From Symbiodinium natans (taxonomy: Eukaryota; Sar; Dinophyceae; Suessiales; Symbiodiniaceae), in assembly GCA_905221605.1 (NCBI GenBank), contig CAJNDS010001202.1, positions 20,854 through 84,853 on the forward strand: DNA of 64,000 bases. The letters run 5' to 3'. Of the stretch, positions 11,129-22,249 are shown one piece after another; within the stretch, counting starts at the first letter, position 1, and each line of letters opens with the position of its first letter. Below the pieces are notes generated by a model. That model was not told the origin of the DNA and ran no database searches. It saw only the letters and a program-made list of their open reading frames with translations. The position numbers and the translations under genes were made by a program.

Positions 11129-12035
11129 CAAAGCGTGCTTCAAGCGAAAAAAACGAGCGAGGCCTCCACAGCAAAAAAAAACGCGCAAGGCCTCCACAGC
11201 AAAAAAACCCTAAACCCTAAACCCTGAACCCTAGAACCCAAAACCCTTAAACCCTTAAACCCTGAACCCTAAACACCCTAAACCCCTAAACCCTGAACCC
11301 TGAACCCTAAACCCCAAGCCCGAAACCAGCCCTAAACCTTGCAAAGCGTGCTTCAAGCGAAAAAACGCGCAAGGCCTCCACAGCACAACAAAAAAACACG
11401 CAAGGCCTCCACAGCAAAGAAAACGCGCAAGGCCTCCACAGCACAAAAAAAAAACACAAGGCCTCCACAGCAAAAAAGAAACCGCTCAAGGCCTCCACAG
11501 CAAAAAAAACGCGCAAGGCCTCCACAGCAAAAAAACACACACAAGGCCTCCACAGAAAAAAAAAACGCAGAAGGCCCCCACAGCAAAAAAAAAGACGCAC
11601 AAGGCCTCCACAGCAAAAAAAACGCAGAAGGCCCCCACAGCAAAAATAAATTGCAGAAGGCCCCCAGAGTAAAAAAGCCGGCACAGCAAAAAACAAGAAA
11701 CACGCGCAAAGCCTCCACAGCAAAAAAGCACGCACAAGGCCTCCACAGCAAAAAAAGAAAAACGCACCAGGCCTCTACTGCAAAAATAAAAACCACCAGG
11801 CCCCTACAGCAAAAAAAGCGCGTAAGGCCTCCACTGCAAAAAACAAACGCGCAAGGCCTCCACAGCAAAAAAAAACGCTCCAGGCCTCCACCGCAGAAAA
11901 GAAACCGCGCAAAGGCCTCCACAGCAAAGAAAACGCGCAAGGCCTCCACAGCACAAAAAAAAAACGCAGAAGGCCCCCACAGCAAAAAAAAAAGACGCAG
12001 AAGGCCCCCAGAGCAAAAAAGCCGGCACAGCAAAA
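11129..12035. repeat. Array of about 27-bp units GGCCTCCACAGC + poly-A + CGCGCAA
   Basis: About thirty units of GGCCTCCACAGC, 6-10 A, then variable CGCGCAA or CGCAGAA cover the interval. A third telomere-like patch (11205-11335) interrupts it. Later units drift to GGCCCCCACAGC and GGCCCCCAGAGC. The Lys/Arg-rich + ORF and Phe/Leu/Cys-rich - ORFs here are repeat translations. Confidence 0.92.
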
Positions 12036-12121
12036 GAAAAAACACTCGTACCCTATCCCGGCAGGTGGGGTGAGGGTTCCTCCATTTCCACGATTTCAGT
12101 CAGCCATTTCATCCATTTCAA

Positions 12122-12296
12122 CACGGCAGGTTGTTTGTAAAACCGGTGGTGTCCTCAACCTCACAACGCAAGGTTTTTCTGCAAACCCTGATGGGTCCTT
12201 GTCAGAGACGAAAGCCTTGGTGTTTCCTCTTCGAGACCAAAGGTGTTCTGCTAGCTGGTGTCCAACCTCAAAAACGAAAGGTGCTTTGTAGACCCT

Positions 12297-12334
<38 letters not shown>

Positions 12335-12420
12335 GTAAACCCTACTCTGTCCTCGAAAGGAGTTCTGTAAATCCTGGTGTGTCATCGTGAACCCTAGTGT
12401 GTCCTCAACCTCAATTGAAC
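12122..12420. repeat. Degenerate 45-60-bp tandem repeat with embedded (TG)n
   Basis: Five to six diverged units share TTTGTAAACCCTGGTGTGTC, CTCAACCTC and ACGAAAGGTGTTC. A perfect TG microsatellite at about 12298-12332 sits inside one unit, apparently expanded from its own GGTGTGTCC segment. Confidence 0.75.
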
Positions 12421-13174
12421 AGAAAAAGAAGGTATATGTGTGAATGACTTGAAAGAAAGATTCATAAGCCAACATGCTGGAAACACTTGGATGAAATAGT
12501 TGAAATGGAAAATCCTGCGACGAGTCGCTAGAGGCAGGCAGGATTTTTTCATGTCGACGATGTTACTTGAGTCAAGTATTTCCAGATCGTTGTGTACTAA
12601 TTAGTCGTCGTTTCCAGGTACACATTCATATTGGGCATTCATGACGTAACTATTGAGTAACTGTTGAGAAAGATGTACGGCAAAACGCAGCGCCGCGCTC
12701 CACCGCCTCAGCGCAGAGCAACATTGTGCTACCAGCATCCAACCCCTGACAGCCGTCACCGTTCCTTTTTCATGTCCATATTGTCTCTCTCTCCCTCTGT
12801 CTTGTTCTCTGCGCTTTCCCCTGTCATTTCTTACTTTGCCTTCATCCATTTCTCCTCCACCATTGTCTTCGCATCTCTTTCCTTTTTTGTTGGTGTGCTT
12901 CTTGTCTAGCTTCCTGTTTCATTTTCCCTTCGGTTTCCCTTTTCTCCATCGTCCCCCTCCCCTTCTCCCATCTTTACCGTTGTCCTTATCATTCAGGAGG
13001 CAAAGGAAGAAGGACCCGGAAGAAGAGCATAAAGGAGAAAAAGAACGACAAGGGAGAAGGAAGAGTTGTTCTGTTCCCTCACTACCTCCTTTCTCCCGCT
13101 CATTTCGCATTTTTTTTTCTTCTCTTCGTTTTTTGCTTGAAAAGGTGGCCAGGCAGGAGGGGAAAGGGAAGCAG

Positions 13175-13179
13175 TGAGA

Positions 13180-13226
<47 letters not shown>
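13175..13226. repeat. (GA)n microsatellite
   Basis: A purine run of GA units with rare interruptions. The flanks at 12780-13450 are purine/pyrimidine-skewed low complexity with no supportable exon. Confidence 0.95.
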
Positions 13227-13227
<1 letters not shown>

Positions 13228-13659
13228 GAAAGAGGGAGTAGGACAGAAAGAGAAAACAACGACACAAGAAGAGCGAGTGAGAGAGAAGGAAGCGGAAGGA
13301 TTCCTTTTCTCTCATTAGATAGGAAGACAAAAAAGAAACGAAGTTTGGAGGGGTCCTCTTCTCCTTGTGCTCCTTACTTGCTTCCTGCCTCACCTCTTTT
13401 CCAGTCTTTATTCTGCTCCCTACCTTGTCAAAGCAGAAGAAGGGAGGTGCTCGTAACACCTGCAAGTTGTTGAAAGAATGGCGATGTCCAGCTTTGAGGG
13501 AAATCTGTCGTTTTTCCTCTTGTGTGAGTAATTGTCGTAATTGTGTAAGATGCTATGGCAGCATTGTGTTGTTGTTCCCCACCTTCGGTGTGGGGTTGTT
13601 AGATGTTTTGAACTCAACCCTTTCTCCTCGCCCCGGAACTCTTCTCCTCGCCCGGTTTA

Positions 13660-13832
13660 CTCCTAGAGAGTCCCTGGAGTGCCCAACTGCAGAGACTCCC
13701 TCGGCACCCAATTCAGAGACTCCCTCGAGTGCCCAACCCCAGAGACTCCTGGAGTGCCCAACCCCAGAGAATCCCTGGAGTGCCCAATTTCAGAGACTCC
13801 TGGAGTGCCCAACCCCAGAGACTCCCCAGGAG
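13660..13832. repeat. About 27-bp tandem repeat, GGAGTGCCCAACCCCAGAGA
   Basis: Six to seven copies of a unit (CTCCTGGAGTGCCCAACCCC, then AGAGA) follow one another with small length differences. A related CCCAGAGAATCCC motif recurs near 17500-17560 inside the TSP1 gene. Confidence 0.85.
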
Positions 13833-13839
13833 ATACAAG

Positions 13840-15560
13840 GTTTAAGTAGGAGCAAGGATATCTGCTTCGGTCGGCTCGAAGCGTGACAAGGGTACTTGTT
13901 CATGTTCGGTCTTGGGGTTTGAAGCCGGGTCGTGTAAAGACAACCTTGGAAAATATGTGCTCGTGTTGAGGACACGAGAAGCTCCCTCATTTCCGAAGGA
14001 GGGGACGGGCTCTTCCGTATCTTTCCCTATGCTGTCTTCCATTCTTTCTTCCTTGTTTGCTCTTCTCTTTTCTTTGAAAGACAGGAGATGGATACGAATG
14101 ATTCAGGAGTGGTGAGAGGAGGAATGCCAAAAGAACCGAAGCGAGATACAAGATAGGTGACACACGGTTTGAATCGTTCCGCCAAGCTGCAAGCATTTAA
14201 TGAAGGACAGCTAGGGGACTCCTCCGTGCGCAACATCCTTGGTTCACCTGGTTGCCCCTAAAGCAGGTAAGGAAGGGCAGCTACTACTATAGAGGGACCA
14301 ATGGGCTCCCGCATTTCGCAGGGATCACCAACAGTAGGAAATCGACAGGGGGACGGTTCTCATTTCCGATTAAGATTAGAGGAGACCCTTCAAGAACGGC
14401 AGGGCACGCTTGTCCCGGATTGTCACTTCTTTTCAAGAACGTTCTGATTAGTGCAAGCGTCATTTGAATCAAAGGCATTTCTTAAGAGAGAAAAGAACTT
14501 TGTTTTTTCTCTGGAAAAGGGTCCTTTGTTTCTGGGTAAAGATGGCTATCGAGAGTGTGAAGAGTGCTCTGCTTCTTCTGAAAAAACACAAGCGAATTCA
14601 TTTCTTGGAGAGATAAACGGGGCTATTTCTTTGAAAGAACAGTCTACGGAGATTCGTGCTGAGAATGCGAGAAGATAAGCTGTCTCATTTCGGAAGAAGG
14701 AGGCTTTCCTGCTTCTGACAAAACACAGAATATTCTGACTAAGAACATTATTATAGCATCCGCCGAGAAGGGCACCTCTCAGTCCGTTCTGTCAGGGAAA
14801 GAGGCGAGGGGGAGAGTCAAAGATGACAAAAGGAAAGAGGGAAAGGGGAAGTCCGTTGGTTATTTGCTGAGTTTTATTAGGAAAGAAAGGCGACACCTCA
14901 CATTATACCTAAAGGTCCATGCCACATAGTTCCTATAGAGAGCCTATAGGGTCTGAACGCAGGCGAGGTGTCGCAAAAATGTTACCGGCGTGGACACTGG
15001 CACAACAAACGAAACGACAGAGCAACAAAAATGCGAAAAACAAAACAAATGGAACTCAGGTGCCCTGAAAAAAAGAGAACGGTTGCCGTGAATGATTTCA
15101 CGTTCTTGGCTGCCAGTTCTCATTTGCTCTCTCAGAGAGGGGCCCCAGCAAAGCCATGCAAGCCGACGAAGAAGGCGATTTGCCCCACGAACTTGAGTAC
15201 TGAGTCGGTGCCCAGAGCAATTTGAGTAGAAGACGAGGAGCGCGTGCTTTGCGCAGCAAGCAAGCACAGCAAAAGGGGCTGTGTCGTTTCCCAAAAGCGC
15301 GCCCTGAACCAGCTGATTTGCTCTACTCAGAAGTGCCGGGAAAGATCCCAGCATGCCAGATCTCACATGGACGGAAGAGTGGGCCCCTTCTCGAGGGACC
15401 GTCTCCACTACTGGATAGAAGAAGTAGAGAGAAAGAGAAGGAGGAGGAGAAGGAGAAGGAGAAGGAGAAGGAGAAAGAGAAAGAGAAAGAGAACAGAGAG
15501 ATAGAGAGCAGACGAAGAACAATACGCAACAAAAGAAAGATGCTCAGGTCCACAGGTTCC
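13840..15560. other. Stretch without a supported gene
   Basis: ORFs are short and unsupported. A GGA/GAAA purine repeat lies at about 15419-15500. I see no conserved exon. Confidence 0.45.
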
Positions 15561-15567
15561 AGGGACC

Positions 15568-15951
15568 ATGCGCAAGGCCATGAGTGGCAAATTCGATTTG
15601 TTTTTGGGTGCTGTGTTGCTGGATGCACCTGAAGGCTTTGCCAGAAAGCTTTCGATGCATTCAGCCAGAGAGGCGGCCGGCTTCACCCGATCTCCCGCAT
15701 GTCTCCGACCCTGGAGCAACAATCCGAGTCAGCGGCAGGCCGGCCAGAAGAACGACACCACAGACGAGGATGATGAGGACCAGGAGGAGGAAGAGGAGGA
15801 AACCGAATCAGATGAGGAAGTGGAAGAGGAAGACAGCGGAGTAGCTCAGGAGCTCCACTGCTGGGTCATTTCCTGCTTTACGTATTTGTCTTTGTGTTGC
15901 AGAACCTTGCATGAGGATTGTGAGTACAACGCATCGGACTCAGCAAAATGA
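15568..15951 (+). CDS. Acidic ORF upstream of the TSP1 gene (possible 5' exon)
   Basis: This 127-codon ORF has a strongly acidic tract at about residues 65-90 (Glu/Asp runs, partly from GAGGAGGAA repeats) and a Cys-containing tail. It ends 57 bp before the first recognisable TSP1 exon. It could be an upstream exon region or chance low complexity. No signal peptide was found here, although an extracellular TSP1 protein should have one. Confidence 0.25.
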   Translation: MRKAMSGKFDLFLGAVLLDAPEGFARKLSMHSAREAAGFTRSPACLRPWSNNPSQRQAGQKNDTTDEDDEDQEEEEEETESDEEVEEEDSGVAQELHCWVISCFTYLSLCCRTLHEDCEYNASDSAK

Positions 15952-16008
15952 ATTGTGATATCTGGGTGTTGGCACATGTTGCGTGTTGCAACCCGCGGGC
16001 ATGCCCAG

Positions 16009-19000
16009 GATTGGCAAAAATGGACTGAGTGCAGTGAAACCTGCGGCGGTGGATCGCGAAAGAGGCATCGATGCAGCACACTTTTTCTTGGGTGCAGCAG
16101 CGTAGCGACAGGCTACAGCACTCTGTGATTTTGAGACCAATGCCACTGTGATGCATGGCCACGTCTGAGCAGGACTCGATCTGTCAAGACCGAGGTAGCT
16201 TGGCTTCCCACAGTTCCTCACGCACTGTTGGTGTTCGCGAACGCACAAAGAAGGAGAGGCAGTTCTTGTGCAGTTTCTTGGAGGCAAAAAATGGTGGAAA
16301 GGCCTGCCAAGCGGAAGAGAAGAAGCAAACAGAGGACAACAGCAAGACCATGCCACCAGTTCTACTTGCCAGACCTGTGCACGTTACTGTGCTTCCGTGG
16401 ATCCCTAGTAGAATGTTGCACATTTACAAAATAGCAGTACTCAAGTTTGAGCGCCGGCATTGACTTTGCTGGCATGATACAAAGTTGCCTCTCAGCTACG
16501 GCATGGAAGCCATTGGAAGACATTCTAGAGCGTGCCCGCTTTTCAGTTGCAAGTGCCATTGGCCTCTCTACTGTCAGAAATAGGACTACAGTCAACATTG
16601 TCTAAAGCCAGCACTGCAGGATTGCAACGAAGAAGACTGTCCAGTGGATTGCGTCATCAGTGACTGGCAGGACACTGTGGTGTTATCTCAGCCAAAAAGT
16701 TGCCATCCGTTCGCCGTTGAGTTCTATCTGTTCACCCATGCTATCCGTCTATAAATTTCTCTCTCCCGCTCTCTCTTTCTCTCTCGCTCTCGCTCTCGCT
16801 CTCTCTCGCTCTCTCTCTCTCTCTCTGTGGTTCTTCCTTCATTCTTTGCCCGTCCGTCTTTTCAGTCTCAGTCTTCTCTCACTCTCCTTCCACATCATTC
16901 AGCCGGCCAGCACAAGCCGGCAATCGCAACCTGAGAGCGGGGCTGGCAATGCACAGCGCAGCACCGACCAACCACAAAACAGTCCGCGCAAATTACGTGC
17001 ACGACTTAAACCGGCAGCTGCGCTCCACAAACAAATCTCTACGGGCAAGGGCTACAGGGGTCGCTAGTAGTCTCGGGTTGGGGCTTCATTGGTCGGCTTC
17101 TCGCTTTGTAGGAGAGTGCTCCCACCTCGAGTTGTCCGCGTGCACGTCCCTCGCGCCCCGCCCTGCCCGTGCTGGCCACCCCTGGTTGGTGCAGCCCCTC
17201 AAAACCACCCAGCGTGCACACACAACCATTGCTAGCACCAGTGATGAGCTGTGTCAAGCACTTCAGGCTTCATCCAGCAGGCAAGCTCCAGATGTTCCAC
17301 TTTCTTTGTTCTTGGTCGGGCCCATGCGCGTGTTCAGATGAGAGGTGTACTGGCACGTCATCTGCATGTAAGCTAAACTTGCTTGTCAGTGAACTGATGT
17401 CTGAGGTCGCATTTTCCTCCACTTGTGTGGAGGTGTTAAAGTGCTAGAAATGATCAGCCAAGCTCTCCTTCACTCCTCGTGTCGTTCAGGTCTCCCACCC
17501 CAGAGAATCCCAAAGAATCCTGCAGTGTACCCCAGAGGAGGCACAGAGTATCCCGCAGAGAATCCACCGCCTCATGAAATCCCGGAGCGAAATCCGGCAG
17601 GCTGTGGAGTTCGCGCCCGAAGAGATTGCAAAATCTCAAGTACGTTTCCGCCTCTCTCCACTCAGGGATGCCCCTGTGGTGTTGTGGGTGGTGTAAATTG
17701 GAACGCGACCTTGCTTGTGGGAGGTCCCTGTTAGATTTTGCTCGCCCGGAGACACCGAAAGGGAACGACCTTCCTGCTAGCAGAAACCAACTGAAGCTTG
17801 AACTCTTAGAATATGCTTGAATGATCTTGAGATTCAGCAGAGTGCAGGACAACAGCAACCATGAAACCTCACTTAGGATTGTTGGCGACCCATGTCCAGA
17901 ATTATGTCCGCCCCCTCCCCCCCTCCCTTACGGCCGCTCTGCAGGAGGCTGAAACCCCACACTTAGCTCACAGCTGGTGGCCGCAACTCCGGGTCAGTTC
18001 GATAATTGCTACAGCACGGCCACTTCTGGCAATGTCAAGGCCTCTTCACTCAACAACCAAGTCAAAGCTGCGAATGCAATAGACCCGGGGTATGAAGCTC
18101 GGCTTGCTGACCGATCTCAAAAGATCCGAAGCAAAGATCTGCTACTGTTATAAAGAGTGTCAGGAGCTCAAGTGCACCGCTGTGTGTTCTTTATGCTCCT
18201 TTCTCCGTGTTACTTTTGATGTTTCTCTCTCAACATGTTCCAGCTCCTCAGAACCAGCTGGCAAAAGTTGTCAGAGAGTGCAGCACTTCGGGCAAAGCCA
18301 TCGCAGGACTGGGGCCACTGTGCACCCGACTGCAAAGGCAAGCGCAAGCCACTGGGTCGCCGTCAGCATCGTCTTGGCTTCTTTGAGATTCCTCATTAGA
18401 TCATGCTGGTATGTTACTGAAGTCATTGTCGTATGTCACCGGGACGGCATCAGGCGAAGCCGCATGATCATCCAAGCTGCCTCACATGGTGGGGAGGCTG
18501 GAGTAGCAAAAGCTTATTTTTGCAGTTTGCGTTTTCTTCCTTTTTCTTCCTTTTTTGTTTGCCGTTTGGTTGATGCAGCTGGTCTTGAATCTCTTCTGGA
18601 GGCTTGTGGGGAAACAAAAGAGGAGGAGTCCTGCGATGGCGTATGCACTGACTGCGAGTACGAGGAGAGTCCATTTGCTCGAGTTGGAAATCGCTGTGCT
18701 TGCTCGATGTCTTGAGTTGGCACGCTCCAGTGCGATTGGTCGAGTTGTCTCGAATAGCAGGATTGGTCTGCCTGGGTGGCATGTCCTGTGACCTGTGGCG
18801 GTGGAAATCAGAACCGTTCAAGAGATGTGGCAGTCCCACCCACCAATGGGGGCAAGGCCTGCGTTGGGAAGCAAAGTCGCAATCAGCTTCAGCTGCGTTT
18901 ATGTACCATTCACTTACCATTCTATATCCATGCCCTTGCGCAGCCATCTCTCAGGAACAAGACTGAGATGAGACCTTGTGGGGCTGTCGCCTGCCCAGTT

Positions 19001-19470
19001 GATTGCGCACTGAATGACTGGTCAAACTGGACAGCCTGCGAGCCATACTGCGCAGGCGTGGCGTTGGGCTAGGAATCTGTTGGTGTTTGGGAACAGTTGC
19101 ACTGTTGCACAGCCGATCACACCCGCCCCTTGCTTTCGTCCTGTGAAAGGTAACATGTCCCGGCATCGCACTGTGAAGACACTTCCCATGAATGGCGGTG
19201 CTGTATGCGGCGTCTTGGAACAACGCAAGGAGTCGCAACAGAGGCGTAGTTGTTCTGCAGACTAAAACACGATTAAATATGAAGGAACACACACCAGGAA
19301 GAGTCGTCGAAAGAGTTGCGGATTGGTCTTTCCTTCCTTCAAGGTGTACTGAATGAGACGCAGCCCTGCACGAATTTTTGCATGGATTGCAGCTGGTCGG
19401 ATTGGACTGCCTGGACCAACTGCACGGTGCCTTGTGGTGGTGGAGCCATGAATAGGCACGGGAGACGGAT
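16009..19470 (+). CDS. TSP1 exons before the first Cys-rich module
   Basis: Recognised pieces in order: 16009-16080 type 2 ([15 protein letters not shown]); 16275-16340 its C-half ([11 protein letters not shown]); 16620-16670 type 1 start ([11 protein letters not shown]); 18307-18378 type 1 core (DWGHCAPDC); 18446-18498 ([14 protein letters not shown]); 18602-18661 ([11 protein letters not shown] then CTDCEY); 18761-18890 type 2 core; 18962-19075 type 1 ([20 protein letters not shown]); 19152-19235 C-half; 19346-19470 type 2. The order gives two and a half type 1/type 2 pairs. The 1.6-kb intron after 16670 holds a CT microsatellite and a dispersed repeat copy. Confidence 0.8.
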
Positions 19471-21853
19471 CTTTTGAGCATATGCTTCAGTGCCCCTGAA
19501 CTTGTCGAACTATCCAAACTTGAAGAGGTTTGAGTATAAAATGGGTCAGAGAGAAAAGGCCCAATAGTCTCTGACCGTGTCATGCACAAATCTGCGAAGA
19601 GGAGCAGGGACCAGACCTTTGCGGCCAAAGCTGGAGCAGGTCAGAGGATGTGACAGTCAAGTTTGGCAGAGACGTAATGCGGACTCGGTGAGGACTCGGT
19701 GTGGGGTGAGTTGCACAGGTGGGGTTCTTCTTCAGCTTGCGGGCACCCAGATCTTTGGCTTCGAATTGAAGATGTGGAAGAAGTGTGACTCCAGCCACCA
19801 GGCCAGGCTTGACAAGGGCAAGGCTTAGCAGGGCTTGGCAGGGCTTGGCAAGGCTTGGCATGGCAAGGCTTGGCCAAAGTCTGAAAGAGAGCAAGAGAGC
19901 TGTGCCTTCTTGTTTCTGGATGTGATGTGGCTGGCAACAATTTTCTGCGAGGGCCTGTGTTCACATTTTGTTGGACTGTGCAGGCTAGCGATGCCCTACC
20001 CCTGGCAGAAGCACAAGAGAAGTGCAAGGTCAGTCCATGACTCCATGTGAGATTCTGTTTTTGATTGTCTATAGTATCGAGCAGCACCCGTCAGGTCACT
20101 GCCGACTGCCTGGGTCTATCTGACACGGGCTGCGATGGGAAGCAGGCTGAGATTTTTGATCAGCATGGTAGTTTGTTTGCCCGTGCAGCCCAGGCAGAAT
20201 TCCTTGTTTGCTTCATGAGGAATCTCCTTTAGGATATTTTCGAAAGAGGTCACGCTCCTGCACTAGGGACATAGACTTCACATAGTTCTCACAGTTTTTC
20301 GGCTTCTTTGAAGGAGAGCAGGTTGACGGTTGGTAGTCGAAGGTGGTGCTTTGCACTTCGGGCTTCGTGCTGGAGACAGACGTCTCCGCGTGCGCTTACA
20401 ACAAGAAGGATCGTCGGCCGCAAGATGCCACAAGAGGGTTCTTCACTTTTTATTTTGTGGTTTGATTCATGCTGTTGCACCTTTGCTTTGCAGGAGATCG
20501 GAGGAGGGAAACCTTGTGAAGGCGATGGCCTCGAAATGAAGAACTGCAACACTGAGTCCCAAGCTAAGCACAAGAAGCACAAGTGTTTGCAGAGATCTTG
20601 AGACGAAATAAGACGCACCTGTTTTGGCGCTGAGTCCATGTCCCGTGGACTGTGTCTACAGCGAAGCTTGGCTGTTGAAATCGCAGCAAGTTCTTCCTCC
20701 CTTCCTCCCTTCCTCCCTTCCTCCCTTCCTCCCTTCCTCCCTTCCTCCCTTCCTCCCTTCCTCCCTTCCTCCCTTCCTCCCTTCCTCCCTTCCTCCCTTC
20801 CTCCCTTCCTCCCTTCCTCCCTTCCTCCCTTCCTCCCTTCCTCCCTTTCCTCCCTTCCTCCCTTCCTCCCTTCCTCCCTTCCTCCCTTCCTCCCTTCCTC
20901 CCTTCCTCCCTTCCTCCCTTCCTCCCTTCCTCCCTTCCTCCCTTCCTCCCTTCCTCCCTTCCTCCCTTCCTCCCTTCCTCCCTTCCTCCCTTCCTCCCTC
21001 CCTCCCTTCCTCCCTCCCTCCCTTCCTCCCTCCCTTCCTCGCTTCCTCGCTTCCTCCCTTCCTCCCTTCCTCCCTCCCTCCCTTCCTCTTTCTTTCTTGC
21101 CTTCTTCAGAGGATTGGGCCGAGTGGTCCGTTTGCGAGCCCTACTGCTCGGGCAACACGACCCGGAGTCGCAGCATTGTGGCCGAAGCAGCTCATGGCGG
21201 CGTCGCCTGCGTGAAGGAGGACTCTGAAACTGCACTTGCGGGTTTTGCAAGCTTTGCAAGCTTTGCAAGCTTTGTTTGAAAGCTTTGCAAGCTTGAGTTG
21301 GAGGAGTGCTGAAGGATGTCATAGGCCTGAAGTGTCTATAATCTCCCAAATTTCGCATCCGCTACAGGTCATACTTTGTCTTTGTCTGTTGTAAGATTTT
21401 CTCTTCATGCCTCTTTCTTTCCTCCTTCTGGCTCCGTTCTTCCTTGCTTTGCGGCGTTGCTCTTTGCAGGAGCTTCGCGAGCAGAAGGCCGGGGCATCGA
21501 AGCCGAAGGGCATCGAAGGGCTCTCGACACTTCATGTCAGCTCACACTGTGGTTTATAGGTCTTATCTGGGCTTGTATTCTGCTCTGTTTTTATGCAGGC
21601 ATGTGCCAACTTCTGCATGGACTGCCAAGTTTCAGATTGGACGGAGTGGGAAACTTGCAGCGTCAGCTGTGGCGGTGGTGACACCAACCGGACGCGTACG
21701 GAGACGTGCCCGGGCCCGGTCATGTCTCTTCTGCTTTTGCCGTTGCAAAAGAGAGAGCCAAGAAAGACAGCCGACGCCTTTTTCTCTGTCCTTCTTTGTA
21801 CTTGGCCTGAGGTACATCAACCGGCCGAACCTTACGGCTTCCCTGCTCGAGGT

Positions 21854-21888
<35 letters not shown>

Positions 21889-22211
21889 CACTGAAAAAAC
21901 ACTTTGACAAACATTGAGAAAGAGCTCTGCGAGAGACGAGTGTTCGTCCTTGTTGCACTTAGAGCAATCGAAAACGTGTGTCGACCACGAGACGACTGAG
22001 TCTTTCGAGTGCATCCTGTGGCTTGAGACAGACAAACTCAGAACTCTCTCTGTGTCTCTCTTTCTTTCCTTCTTTCTTGCTCATTCATTCATTCATTCCT
22101 TCATGCATTCATGCATTCATGCATTCATGCATTCATGCATTCATGCATTCACTCATTCATTCATGCATGCATGCATTCATTCATTCTCTCTCGCTCTCCC
22201 TCTCTCTCTCT

Positions 22212-22249
<38 letters not shown>

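Noticed and set aside
7436-12035. CRISPR-like regular repeats
   Set aside because: Units are contiguous, without unique spacers of constant length, and the genome is eukaryotic.
20564-21358. Long ORFs of SLPPFLPS (plus) and GREEGRKG (minus)
   Set aside because: Translation of the TTCCTCCC array; only the ends contain real exon sequence.
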